The translations under genes and the position numbers were made by a program. Positions 26,075 to 34,623 of a stretch of 64,000 nucleotides of DNA are shown here, piece by piece. The stretch comes from Chelatococcus sp. (lineage in GTDB: Bacteria > Pseudomonadota > Alphaproteobacteria > Rhizobiales > Beijerinckiaceae): positions 1-64,000 of the forward strand of contig QFQY01000029.1 of NCBI GenBank assembly GCA_003248805.1. Reading direction: 5' to 3'. The notes under the pieces are model-generated. The model worked only from the letters and a program-made list of their open reading frames with translations. It ran no database searches and was not told the DNA's origin. How positions within the stretch are numbered: the first letter of the stretch is position 1; each line of letters opens with the position of its first letter.

Positions 26075-26674
26075 TCAGGACGACGCATGCGAGGAGTAGG
26101 ACTTCGCGGTCGAGCCGAAGCCCCCGCGGGACGTCGTCGACACGCCGGATGCCGCGCGGGCGGCTGTGGGAACGGCGGCGATGCTGCGTCCGCCCGAGGT
26201 CGAATAGCGCCGCGCGCCACCGCCCGAGCTGCCGCCGGACGAGGAGGAGGAGGAGGACGAGGTGGCCGCCCGTGCCTGCTGGCATTCGGGATTGGCCGAG
26301 CCCGGCGGGCATGCGGCGGTCGTCGGCGGCATCAGGGGCTGCGCACCGCCCGAAAGCCCCCGCGCCAGCATGAAACCCGCCAGGGCCGGGATGAAGTAAT
26401 TCGTGCCGCCGATGCTGGCGGAGCTGCAGCCCGAGGCGCCGTACTGGGCTTCGCATTCGCGCTGGCTGGCGAATTTCGGCGCGTCGCGCAGGCGCGCGGC
26501 GGTCGCTTCGGAGAACGCCGTCTCGCATTGCTGCGCGCTCAGGCGCCCATCCTTCCGGCACTCGTCGAGGCCGTTGTAGACGAGATCCTCGCGATCCTCC
26601 TCGCCGCCGGGCCAGAACGAGGCCACGAGAACCACACCGGCGGCGGCGAGAGCGATCTGGGTGGAGCGCTTCAT
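26075..26674 (-). CDS. DUF1190 (YgiB-like) exported or membrane-anchored protein
   Basis: 199 residues. Hydrophobic N-terminus (residues 5-20) that is a signal or anchor. The conserved DUF1190 region contains Cys39, Cys50, Cys74 and Cys82 (DECRKDGRLSAQQCETAFS and CEAQYGASGC), followed by a short hydrophobic stretch near 90-105. The C-terminal 80 residues are low-complexity Ser/Gly, including eight consecutive Ser. Function unknown; E. coli YgiB/YjfM are relatives, also next to GSP-synthase-like genes. Lies 10 nt after DUF350 and 2 nt before the ATP-grasp gene, so the three form one operon. Confidence 0.82.
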   Translation of the reverse strand: MKRSTQIALAAAGVVLVASFWPGGEEDREDLVYNGLDECRKDGRLSAQQCETAFSEATAARLRDAPKFASQRECEAQYGASGCSSASIGGTNYFIPALAGFMLARGLSGGAQPLMPPTTAACPPGSANPECQQARAATSSSSSSSSGGSSGGGARRYSTSGGRSIAAVPTAARAASGVSTTSRGGFGSTAKSYSSHASS

Positions 26675-26684
26675 CGCCCTGCCC

Positions 26685-27086
26685 TCAGACCGTCATGCTG
26701 GCGGCCGCCAGCGTGCCGGAGATCACCGCGATGACGGCGAGCATCGCCGCCGAGGGCAGCCGGTCCTCCTCGATCTTGCGCGACAGCTCGGGAATCAGGA
26801 GGCGCGCCAGACCATAGGCGCCGAACTGGATGATCATCGCAGCCAGCGCCCAGAGCACGAGATCGGGGATGCTGCTGGCCTGCGCGATCGCCTTCTCGAG
26901 CGGCACCGCGAAGCCCGCCACATTGCCGCCGAGCGCCACCGCCGCGGAGAGATTGCCGCCGCGGATCAGCGCCAGTTCGTCATGGGCGGTGAGCCGCAGA
27001 TAGACCGCCGTGAAACAGCCGATCAGCGCGGCGCCGACGACGAAATAGAGCAGGAAGGCGGGTAGCCCCGCCATCGAGATCGCCAT
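26685..27086 (-). CDS. DUF350 membrane protein (first copy, YjfL type)
   Basis: 133 residues, four transmembrane helices in two similar pairs. Typical positions: HDELALIRGGNLSAAVALG between helices 1 and 2, GFAVPLEKA, DLVLWALAA, and the terminal TLAAASMTV. First gene of the DUF350-DUF1190-ATP-grasp set; the start at 27086 is the first ATG after the non-coding region. Paralogous to the copy at 23475. Function unknown. Such neighbourhoods have been linked in the literature to envelope stress and to amidoligase-based modification, without direct proof. Confidence 0.82.
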   Translation of the reverse strand: MAISMAGLPAFLLYFVVGAALIGCFTAVYLRLTAHDELALIRGGNLSAAVALGGNVAGFAVPLEKAIAQASSIPDLVLWALAAMIIQFGAYGLARLLIPELSRKIEEDRLPSAAMLAVIAVISGTLAAASMTV

Positions 27087-27808
27087 GTCCCCGCCCCCGG
27101 CGCCAGTGCCTTTCCATCAATGAGACCATTCGCCTCCCGACAGGTCAACGCATCCGCCAAATGAATGAGGCATGCGGCGGCCTCCGCCCGCGTGTCCGCG
27201 TTCGGTGACGATCGAGGGGCAGCGGAGCGCCGCGAGGCGCGGGGGTATCGGCCGCTTCCGTTGAGCCAGGATGCGGCGCGGAGGGATTGAGCCACCCTCC
27301 GCACGCCCCGTGGCGCTCCGCTCGTCGGCGTTCTTCAAGACTCCGGGCCGCCTCATCGCCTCGTCATCCGCTCCGCATCGGGGCCTGGACACCCCGAACC
27401 GTCCAGCGAGCTCCTCGCACAGGGACCGTAGTATCCCCAGGGCGGTGCCCCGAAGCCTCCCGAGTGCGGGGTGCAAACCCGCCCGCAGGCGCCGCCCTCA
27501 TCCCGACCAACGGCGTGCCTTCCGGATGGCTGCCCCTCGGGGATGAGGTGGCTCACTGTAGGGGGAGAACAAAGCGGCGGGGACAATTCCTCCCGTTCTC
27601 CCCGTCATGGTCGGGCTTGTCCCGACCATCCACGTCTTCACGCCGGAACGACGGGCGCCGCCCTTCGACGGAAGCCCTCGCCCGCCATCGGCGGCGCAAG
27701 ACGTGGATGGTCGCCACAAGGGCGACCATGACGGTGGAGGGTCCTGTGAATTGCGTCGGCAGCGGTGGGGTCGGCGTCCGGCTGGTCCGGCGCCCGCCCC
27801 TCCCCGCG
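27087..27808. other. 722-bp region without a recognisable gene, rich in inverted repeats
   Basis: No reading frame here looks real on either strand. The region contains an inverted repeat pair CCCTCATCCC (27499-27508) with GGGATGAGG (27540-27548), several shorter GC-rich hairpins between 27170 and 27480, and the palindromic element at 27603-27733. I looked for tRNA, tmRNA, RNase P RNA and SRP RNA signatures and saw none. The pyrG terminator and the promoter of the DUF350 operon should lie here. Confidence 0.55.
27603..27733. repeat. Dispersed palindromic repeat, pyrG/DUF350 gap
   Basis: Fourth and longest copy of the element. The left arm begins CGTCATGGTCGGGCTTGTCC and continues to CACGTCTT. 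The right arm, read on the other strand, is CGTCATGGTCGCCCTTGTGG and continues to CACGTCTT. The arms of about 36 bp therefore match except at the paired positions of the small hairpin, where changes are compensatory (GGG/CCC against GCC/GGC). The compensation suggests that hairpin structure is maintained. Confidence 0.85.
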
Positions 27809-29437
27809 TCAGACCAGCCGGCTCTGCACCATCGCCGCGCCGATGAAGCTCGCGAAGAGCGGATGCGGCTCGAAGGGGCGCGACTTCAGCTCGGGGTGAT
27901 ACTGCACGCCGATGAACCAGGGGTGGTCGGGATACTCGATCGTCTCCGGCAGCAGGCCGTCCGGCGACAGGCCCGAGAACAGCATGCCCTTCTGCTCGAG
28001 CCGCTCGCGATAGGCCATGTTGACCTCGTAGCGGTGGCGATGGCGCTCGGAGATCTCGGTCGTGCCGTAGATGCCGGCGATCCTGGAGCCGGCGGCCAGC
28101 GTCGAGGCATAGGCGCCAAGCCGCATGGTGCCGCCGAGATCGCCGTTGAGGCCGCGCTGCTCCAGCTCGTTGCCGCGCATCCACTCCGTCATCAGGCCGA
28201 CGACGGGCTGCGGCGTCGGGCCGAATTCGGTCGAGTTCGCGTCCTCGATGCCGACGAGCGAACGGGCGCCCTCGATCACGGCCATCTGCATGCCGAAGCA
28301 GATCCCGAAATAGGGAACCTTGCGCTGCCGCGCGAAGGTCGCCGCCTTGATCTTGCCCTCGGCGCCGCGATGCCCGAAGCCGCCCGGCACGAGGATGCCG
28401 TGGACATGCTCGAGGAACGGCGTCGGGTCCTCCTTCTCGAAGACCTCCGACTCGATCCAGTCGAGATTGACCTTCACGTTGTTGGCGATGCCGCCATGGG
28501 TCAGCGCCTCGATGAGGGACTTATAGGCGTCCTTCATGCCGGTGTACTTGCCGACGACGGCGATCGTGACCTCGCCCTCGGGGTTCTTCACGCGGTCCGA
28601 AATGCGCCGCCAGTTGGAAATGTCGGGCTCCACCGAGGAATCCATGCCGAAGGCGGCCAGCACCTCGTTGTCGAGCCCCTCCGCATGGTAGGAGAGCGGC
28701 ACGTCGTAGATGGACGGCGCGTCGCGCGCCTCGATCACGGCGCTCTCGCGGACATTGCAGAACAGCGCGAGCTTGCGGCGCTCCTCGCGCGGGATCTCGC
28801 GATCGGTGCGGCAGAGCAGGATGTCGGGCTGGATGCCGATCGAGCGCAGCTCGGCGACCGAGTGCTGGGTCGGCTTGGTCTTCAGTTCGCCGGCCGTGGG
28901 GATATAGGGCAGCAGCGTCAGATGGATGAAGATGCACTGCCCCCGGGGCAGCTGCTGATTGACCTGACGGATCGATTCGAGGAAGGGCAGGCTCTCGATG
29001 TCGCCGACCGTTCCGCCGATCTCGACCAGCGTGAAGTCGTAATCCTCGTTGCCGTCGAGGATGAACTCCTTGATGGCGTTCGTGACGTGGGGCACCACTT
29101 GAATCGTCGCGCCGAGATAGTCGCCGCGCCGCTCCTTGGTCAGGATGTCCATGTAGATGCGGCCGGTCGTGATGTTGTCGCCCTTGTTGCAGGGCCGGCC
29201 GGTGAAGCGCTCGTAGTGACCGAGGTCGAGGTCCGTCTCCGCACCGTCGTCGGTGACGAAGACCTCGCCATGCTGATACGGGCTCATCGTGCCCGGATCG
29301 ACATTGAGATAGGGGTCGAGCTTGCGCAGGCGGACCTTGTAGCCGCGTGCCTGCAGGAGGGCCGCGAGAGCCGCCGCCGCCAGGCCTTTGCCGAGCGAAG
29401 ACACCACGCCGCCGGTGATGAAAACATACCGCGTCAT
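27809..29437 (-). CDS. pyrG: CTP synthase
   Basis: 542 residues. Converts UTP to CTP with glutamine as nitrogen donor. The N-terminal synthase domain begins RYVFITGGVVSSLGKGLAAA (ATP-binding loop), with DPYLNVDPGTMSPYQHGEVF and EIGGTVGDIESLPF. The C-terminal class I glutamine amidotransferase domain (about 300-540) has GGFGHRG, the nucleophile in YFGICFGMQ, and the His-Glu pair near the end (GVQYHPELKSRP). Full length and intact. It follows secG after a 112-nt gap that contains a terminator-like hairpin, so it may have its own promoter. Confidence 0.98.
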   Translation of the reverse strand: MTRYVFITGGVVSSLGKGLAAAALAALLQARGYKVRLRKLDPYLNVDPGTMSPYQHGEVFVTDDGAETDLDLGHYERFTGRPCNKGDNITTGRIYMDILTKERRGDYLGATIQVVPHVTNAIKEFILDGNEDYDFTLVEIGGTVGDIESLPFLESIRQVNQQLPRGQCIFIHLTLLPYIPTAGELKTKPTQHSVAELRSIGIQPDILLCRTDREIPREERRKLALFCNVRESAVIEARDAPSIYDVPLSYHAEGLDNEVLAAFGMDSSVEPDISNWRRISDRVKNPEGEVTIAVVGKYTGMKDAYKSLIEALTHGGIANNVKVNLDWIESEVFEKEDPTPFLEHVHGILVPGGFGHRGAEGKIKAATFARQRKVPYFGICFGMQMAVIEGARSLVGIEDANSTEFGPTPQPVVGLMTEWMRGNELEQRGLNGDLGGTMRLGAYASTLAAGSRIAGIYGTTEISERHRHRYEVNMAYRERLEQKGMLFSGLSPDGLLPETIEYPDHPWFIGVQYHPELKSRPFEPHPLFASFIGAAMVQSRLV

Positions 29438-29517
29438 GGGAGGTCACCTCTAACGCCGGGGTTTCGATTCGCTAAGCCCATTCGCGCAGCCCCGTCCTGC
29501 GCACGGCTCTTGTCCAC

Positions 29518-29545
29518 AAAAGAGAAGGGCCGGTTGCCCGGCCCT
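29518..29545 (-). terminator. Intrinsic terminator after secG
   Basis: Read on the minus strand: stem AGGGCCGG, loop GCAA, stem CCGGCCCT (29545 down to 29526), then TCTCTTTT. Perfect 8-bp stem with a GNRA-like loop, starting 5 nt beyond the secG stop. The T run is interrupted, so readthrough into pyrG is possible. Confidence 0.7.
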
Positions 29546-29549
29546 GTCG

Positions 29550-29990
29550 TCACTGCTGCGGCGCCGCCGGCGGTGCTCCCGCCGGGGGCGTGAAGGGAAT
29601 GGGGGTCGAGGGCGTCGGCGGCTGCGCGCCGCCCTGGCTCTGGTTCTGCATCTGGCGCAGCTGATCGAGAACGCCGCCGGCATTCGGCGCGCTGGGCGCG
29701 GACGGATTGGCCGGAGCGCCCGCCGCCGGGGCGCCGTCGATGATCGAGCGCTGCTTGCGACCCTGATTGGCGATCACCGCGAGCACGATCGAGGTCAGGA
29801 AGAAGGCCGCCGCCAGGATCGCGGTCGCCCGGGTCAGCGCATTCGCCTGGCCCCGGCCGGTCATGAAACCGCCGGCCCCGCCACCGCCCGAGCCCATGCC
29901 GAGGCCGCCGCCTTCGGAGCGCTGCAGCAACACGACGCCGACGAGCGCGACGACGATGATCAGATGGATGACGATGAGGACGTTCTGCAT
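29550..29990 (-). CDS. secG: Preprotein translocase subunit SecG
   Basis: 146 residues. Small subunit of the SecYEG export channel. Helix 1 (about 4-23, VLIVIHLIIVVALVGVVLLQ) is followed by the family motif RSEGGGLGMGSGGGG and LTRATAILAAAFFLTSIVLAV as helix 2 (about 55-75). The C-terminal 65 residues are Pro/Ala/Gln-rich and disordered, usual for alphaproteobacteria. Starts at 29990. It lies 138 nt downstream of tpiA on the same strand; tpiA-secG-pyrG is a common gene order in the class. Confidence 0.93.
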   Translation of the reverse strand: MQNVLIVIHLIIVVALVGVVLLQRSEGGGLGMGSGGGGAGGFMTGRGQANALTRATAILAAAFFLTSIVLAVIANQGRKQRSIIDGAPAAGAPANPSAPSAPNAGGVLDQLRQMQNQSQGGAQPPTPSTPIPFTPPAGAPPAAPQQ

Positions 29991-30128
29991 TGTCTCACGA
30001 AATGGGTATGGAGCGCGCGATCGCCAAGGACCGCCCGCTCCGTCATCCGCTCATGGCGAAACCGGCGGGGCACATAACACGCGGCTTCGCCATGCACCAC
30101 CCCCGATACATCACCCCCGCGGGAGGCT

Positions 30129-30890
30129 TCAGGCACAGGCGCGCGCGATCGCCAGGAAATCCTCGGCCTTGAGGCTCGCCCCGCCGACGAGCGCGCCGTC
30201 GACATTCGCGACGTTCATCAGCTCGGCGGCGTTGCCGGGCTTGACCGAGCCGCCATAGAGCAGCCGCACGCCCGCGGCCGCCGCCTTGCCGACGATCCGG
30301 GCGAGATCCCAGCGGATCGAGGCATGCACCTCCGCGACGTCGGCCGCCGTCGGCGTCAGGCCGGTGCCGATGGCCCAGACCGGCTCATAGGCGATGACGA
30401 GGCCGGCGGCGTCCGCCTGCTCCGGCACCGAGCCCTTGAGCTGCTTGCGTACCACGGCCAGCGCCTTGCCGGCCTCGCGCTCCTCGCGCGTCTCGCCGAC
30501 GCAGACGATCGGCACGAGCCGCTCCTGCAGCGCCGCTTCCGCCTTGGCCCTGACCAGGGCGTTGCTCTCGCCATGCAGGCTGCGGCGCTCGGAATGGCCG
30601 AGGATGACGAAGGCGGCGCCGGCATCCGCCAGCATCGCGGCCGAGACCTCGCCGGTATAGGCGCCGGCGGCATGCTGGCTGGCATCCTGGCCGCCGGTGG
30701 CGATGCGCGAGCCGATCAGCGCGGCGGTCATGGGGTAGAGCAGCGGGGCCGGCGGGCAGATCGCGAGATCGACCGCCGCCTTCAGCGCGGCGTCGTAGCC
30801 CTTCGCCACCTCGGCCGCGATGGCGAGGTCGGCCTTCAGGCCGTTCATCTTCCAGTTGCCGGCCACCAGGGGCCTGATGCTGCGCGCCAC
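30129..30890 (-). CDS. tpiA: Triosephosphate isomerase
   Basis: 253 residues. Interconverts dihydroxyacetone phosphate and glyceraldehyde-3-phosphate. Catalytic residues visible: Lys14 (GNWKMNG), His99 (ILGHSERR) and Glu169 (AYEPVWAIGTG). The phosphate-binding LLYGGSVKPGNAAEL lies near the end. Normal length. First gene of the minus-strand run tpiA-secG-pyrG and divergent from ppiD; the 195-bp gap between them should hold both promoters. Confidence 0.97.
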   Translation of the reverse strand: MARSIRPLVAGNWKMNGLKADLAIAAEVAKGYDAALKAAVDLAICPPAPLLYPMTAALIGSRIATGGQDASQHAAGAYTGEVSAAMLADAGAAFVILGHSERRSLHGESNALVRAKAEAALQERLVPIVCVGETREEREAGKALAVVRKQLKGSVPEQADAAGLVIAYEPVWAIGTGLTPTAADVAEVHASIRWDLARIVGKAAAAGVRLLYGGSVKPGNAAELMNVANVDGALVGGASLKAEDFLAIARACA

Positions 30891-31085
30891 GTCCGCACTC
30901 CTTATCTTCGCTCGCCCGCTCTTCGCTCGCGTGCGCCTCTAGCAACGGCAGCCGGCGCCCGCAATCGCGCGAACACGATTCCGCCGGAGCGATTGCGGCA
31001 GGCGACGGCCCTTCCTATAAGCGGGCCCTGAAAAACGCGCAGGCGGCCCCTGCGGCCGCGCAGACCGAGCAGGGAAGACCGTTCA

Positions 31086-32999
31086 ATGATGATGCAGGGC
31101 ATCCGCAAGGCGGGCCAGAGCTTCCTCGGCAAGCTCGTCATCTTCGTGATGTTCGGCTTCCTGATCTTCTCCTTCGCGATCTGGGGGATCGGCGACATCT
31201 TCCAGGGCTATGGCCGCAACGTGGTGGCGCGCGTCGGCAAGACCGAGATCGGCATCGAGCAGCTGCGCACCACCTACCAGAACGACATCCAGCAGCTGAC
31301 GCGCCAGCAGCGCCGGCAGATCACGCCCGAGATGGCCCGCATCCTCGGGCTCGACCGGCAGGCCCTCTCGCGCCTGCTCACCGAGGCGACGCTCGACCAG
31401 ACCGCGAAGTCGCTCGGCCTCGCCGTCTCCGACGACACGATCCGCAACCTGATCCTCGAAGACCCGGTCTTCCGTGACGCCTCGGGCGCCTTCTCCGCGC
31501 CGCGCTTCAACGAATTGCTGCGCTCGAACGGCTTCACCGAGCAGAGCTACGTCACCCAGCAGCGCGCGACGATCCTGCGCCAGGAGGTCGGCGAGATGGT
31601 GGTCGGCGCGCTCGCCGCCCCCGTCGCGCTGCAGGAGCTCGGCCACCGGCTGCGCAACGAGCGGCGCGGCGTGACCTTCGCCCGCCTGCCCGCGAGCGCC
31701 GCCGGCGAGATCGCCGCCCCGGCCGAGGACAAGCTCAAGAGCTGGTTCGAGGAGCGCAAGGCCTCGTTCCGCGCGCCCGAAATGCGGACCGCCGACGTGC
31801 TCGCGCTCTCGGCCGAAACCCTCGCCGATCCGTCGAAGGTCAGCGAGGCCGAGGCCAAGGCGCGCTACGAGGCGATCAAGGACCAGCGCTTCACCACGCC
31901 CGAGACGCGCAGCATCCAGCAGATCGCGTTCCCCAGCGCCGAGGAGGCCCAGGCCGCCAAGGCGAGGATCGACGCCGGCGAGAGCTTCGACGCGGTCGCC
32001 GAGGAGCGCAAGATCGCCGCCGCCGATCTCAATCTCGGCACTTTCACCCGCGAGCAGATCTTCGACCCCGCCGTGCGCGATGCCGCGTTCGCCCTCGCCG
32101 ACGGCGCGGTCAGCGCGCCCGTGACCGGCGCCTTCGGGCCGGTGCTGCTGCGCGTGTCGGCGATCCAGCCGGGGCATGTGAAGCCGTTCGAGGAGGTGGC
32201 CGACGAGGTCCGCCGCGAGGTCGCGACGAGCCGCGCCTCGAGCCTGCTGGCCGACATCCACGACAAGATCGAGGACCAGCGCGCCTCCGCCCGCCCGCTG
32301 GCCGAGATCGCGAAGGAGTTCGGCCTGCCGCTGCGCCGCATCGGCCCGGTCGACGCGGCGCTGACCCGCCCGGACGGCACGCAGGAAGACGCCCTGCCGG
32401 GCGGCCGCGACACGACGCAGGCGATCTTCCGCTCCGATATCGGCGTCGACAACGAGGCCATCCGGCTGCCCGGAAGCGCGGGCTATGTCTGGTTCGACGT
32501 GGTCAAGATCGACCCCGCCCGCGAGCGCAGCTTCGACGAGGTCAAGCCGCAGGTCGAGGCGCAGTGGCGCGCCGACGAGGTCGCCGCCGCCCTCTCGACC
32601 AAGGCCCGCGAGCTCGTCGATCGGCTCGACAAGGGCGAGGCCTTCGAGGCGGTCGCGGCCTCCGCCGGCCTGACCGTCGAGACGGCGGCCGACCTGTCCC
32701 GCCAGGAGCAGCGGCCGGGCATGCCGACCAATGTCGTCAGCCTGATCTTCGGGACCTTCGCGGGCAAGAGCGGCTCGGCCGCCGACGGCGAGGGCGGACG
32801 CATCCTGTTCAAGGTCGACAGCGCGACGGTGCCGCCCTACATCCGCACCACCCAGGAGGCGGAAAACGTCGCCCGGACTCTGTCGTCCAGCGTCAGCGAG
32901 GACATCCTCGCGCAATATGTCGCGAAGCGTCAGGCCGATCTCGGTGTCAGCATCAACGAGGTGGCGTTCCGCAACGCGACCGGCGGCGCGCAGAACTGA
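31086..32999 (+). CDS. ppiD: Peptidyl-prolyl isomerase / periplasmic folding factor of the PpiD (SurA_N) type
   Basis: 637 residues. One N-terminal transmembrane helix (about residues 14-36, LVIFVMFGFLIFSFAIWGIG) anchors the protein in the inner membrane with the rest in the periplasm. A SurA_N-like region (about 40-170) contains GLDRQALSRLLTEATLDQTA. One parvulin-like domain (about 255-360) follows, with IQQIAFPSAEEA and GESFDAVAEE, and then a C-terminal helical part. Acts on proteins leaving the Sec channel. Start at 31086, preceded by GGGAAG 9 nt upstream. trpE begins 2 nt after its stop, so the two share a transcript. Confidence 0.88.
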   Translation: MMMQGIRKAGQSFLGKLVIFVMFGFLIFSFAIWGIGDIFQGYGRNVVARVGKTEIGIEQLRTTYQNDIQQLTRQQRRQITPEMARILGLDRQALSRLLTEATLDQTAKSLGLAVSDDTIRNLILEDPVFRDASGAFSAPRFNELLRSNGFTEQSYVTQQRATILRQEVGEMVVGALAAPVALQELGHRLRNERRGVTFARLPASAAGEIAAPAEDKLKSWFEERKASFRAPEMRTADVLALSAETLADPSKVSEAEAKARYEAIKDQRFTTPETRSIQQIAFPSAEEAQAAKARIDAGESFDAVAEERKIAAADLNLGTFTREQIFDPAVRDAAFALADGAVSAPVTGAFGPVLLRVSAIQPGHVKPFEEVADEVRREVATSRASSLLADIHDKIEDQRASARPLAEIAKEFGLPLRRIGPVDAALTRPDGTQEDALPGGRDTTQAIFRSDIGVDNEAIRLPGSAGYVWFDVVKIDPARERSFDEVKPQVEAQWRADEVAAALSTKARELVDRLDKGEAFEAVAASAGLTVETAADLSRQEQRPGMPTNVVSLIFGTFAGKSGSAADGEGGRILFKVDSATVPPYIRTTQEAENVARTLSSSVSEDILAQYVAKRQADLGVSINEVAFRNATGGAQN

Positions 33000-33001
33000 C
33001 G

Positions 33002-34516
33002 ATGCCGGGGCAGGACGAGTTCGCGCGCTTCGCGGAGCGCTACGGGGCCGGCGAGCCGCAACTGCTGCGGCGCGTGCTGGTCGGCGACTGCGAGACGCCC
33101 GTCGCCGCCTTCATGAAGCTGCGGCATGCCTCGGCCGGCCCGGCCTTCCTGCTGGAGTCGGTCGAGGGCGGCGCCGTGCGCGGCCGCTACTCGATGATCG
33201 GGCTCGAGCCCGACCTGATCTGGCGCTGTCATCGCGGCACGGCCTCGCTCTGCCGCCCGGCGCTGGGCGAAACCTTCCTCGACGATCCGCGCCCCGCCTT
33301 CGAGAGCCTGCGCGCCCTGCTCGCCGAGAGCGCCGTGCCCCAGGAAGAGGGCCTGCCGCCGATGGCGGCCGGCGTCTTCGGCTATCTCGGCTACGACATG
33401 GTGCGGCTGATGGAGCGGCTGCCGGAGCCGAAGGAGACAGGTACGGGCGTGCCCGACGCCATCCTGACGCGGCCGACCATGATGGTCGTGTTCGATTCGG
33501 TCCGCGACGAGATCCATGCCGTCACGCCTGTCCGGAGCCAGCCGGGCGTTTCGGCCCGTGTCGCCTATGAGCGGGCGCTGGAGCGGCTCGACCATGTCGT
33601 GGCGACGCTGGAAGGCCCCCTGCCCTCGGAGGCGGCCATCGACATCGCCGCCCTGCCCGAGCCGGCCGTGGTGTCCAACACGTCGGAAGCGGAATTCCAC
33701 GCCATGGTGGCGGCGGCGCAGGACTACATCCGCGCCGGCGACATCTTCCAGGTCGTGCTGTCGCAGCGCTTCGAGGCACCCTTCGCGCTTCCGCCCTTCG
33801 CGCTCTACCGGGCGCTCCGGCGCGTCAATCCCGCGCCCTTCCTGTGCTATCTCGACTTCGGCGACTTCCAGATCGTCTGCTCCTCGCCGGAGATCCTGGT
33901 CCGGCTGCGCGAGGACACCGTCACCATCCGGCCGATCGCCGGCACGCGGCGACGCGGGGAAAGTGCGGCCGAGGACGCGGCGCTCGCCGAGGAACTGCTG
34001 GCCGATCCGAAGGAGCGCGCGGAACACCTGATGCTGCTCGACCTCGGCCGCAACGATGTCGGCCGCGTCTCGGAGATCGGCTCGGTCAAGGTCACCGAAT
34101 CGTTCTTCATCGAGCGCTACAGCCAGGTGATGCACATCGTCTCGAACGTCGAGGGGCGCCTCGGCGCCGGTCGCGACGCGCTCGACGCCCTCGTCGCGGG
34201 CTTCCCGGCCGGCACGGTTTCCGGCGCGCCGAAGGTGCGGGCGATGCAGATCATCGACGAGCTGGAGCGCGATGCGCGCGGCGCCTATGGCGGCTGCGTC
34301 GGCTATTTCGGCGCCAATGGCGAGATGGACACCTGCATCGTGCTGCGCACGGCGGTGGTCAAGGACGGGCGCATGCATGTCCAGGCGGGTGCGGGCATCG
34401 TCTACGATTCCGACCCGGCCTCCGAGCAGCAGGAATGCGTCAACAAGGCCAAGGCCCTGTTTCGCGCGGCGGAGGAGGCGATCCGCTTCGCGTCCCGCGC
34501 CGGCCGGGGGCAGTAA
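33002..34516 (+). CDS. trpE: Anthranilate synthase component I
   Basis: 504 residues. First step of tryptophan synthesis, chorismate plus ammonia to anthranilate. The N-terminal region contains FLLESVEGGAVRGRYSMIGL, part of the tryptophan feedback site (the LLES motif). The chorismate-binding domain (about 225-495) has GDIFQVVLSQRF, IAGTRRRG, LLDLGRNDVGRV, GTVSGAPKVRAM and AGAGIVYDSDP. The glutaminase (TrpG) is not fused and is not found downstream in this window, although many rhizobia have a TrpE(G) fusion. It follows ppiD by 2 nt, so there is no room for a leader-peptide attenuator. An inverted repeat follows directly. Confidence 0.95.
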   Translation: MPGQDEFARFAERYGAGEPQLLRRVLVGDCETPVAAFMKLRHASAGPAFLLESVEGGAVRGRYSMIGLEPDLIWRCHRGTASLCRPALGETFLDDPRPAFESLRALLAESAVPQEEGLPPMAAGVFGYLGYDMVRLMERLPEPKETGTGVPDAILTRPTMMVVFDSVRDEIHAVTPVRSQPGVSARVAYERALERLDHVVATLEGPLPSEAAIDIAALPEPAVVSNTSEAEFHAMVAAAQDYIRAGDIFQVVLSQRFEAPFALPPFALYRALRRVNPAPFLCYLDFGDFQIVCSSPEILVRLREDTVTIRPIAGTRRRGESAAEDAALAEELLADPKERAEHLMLLDLGRNDVGRVSEIGSVKVTESFFIERYSQVMHIVSNVEGRLGAGRDALDALVAGFPAGTVSGAPKVRAMQIIDELERDARGAYGGCVGYFGANGEMDTCIVLRTAVVKDGRMHVQAGAGIVYDSDPASEQQECVNKAKALFRAAEEAIRFASRAGRGQ

Positions 34517-34529
34517 GGTCGACCGATCC

Positions 34530-34619
34530 CGTCATTGCGAGCGGAGCGAAGCAATCCACGGGGATGTAGAGCTCTGCCGCCCCCGGATTGCTTCGGAGCT
34601 CACGCTCCTCGCAATGACG
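34530..34619. repeat. Inverted repeat of the CGTCATTGCGAG type
   Basis: Starts CGTCATTGCGAGCGGAGCGA and ends GAGCTCACGCTCCTCGCAATGACG. The arms pair over about 35 bp with small bulges; GAAGCAATCC on the left faces GGATTGCTTC on the right. Elements with this outer sequence are widespread in unrelated bacteria and behave like miniature mobile repeats. It lies between the convergent trpE and UPF0114 genes, where it may help stop transcription. Confidence 0.88.
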
Positions 34620-34623
34620 CTGT

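Noticed and set aside
27271..27546. Possible small protein beginning RRGGIEPPSARP
   Set aside because: Overlaps hairpins, has no ribosome site or conserved pattern, and both strands are equally open here.
27287..29593. 768-codon open frame on the plus strand across pyrG
   Set aside because: Shadow of pyrG; the composition is Arg/Ala/Asp-rich without any recognisable fold.
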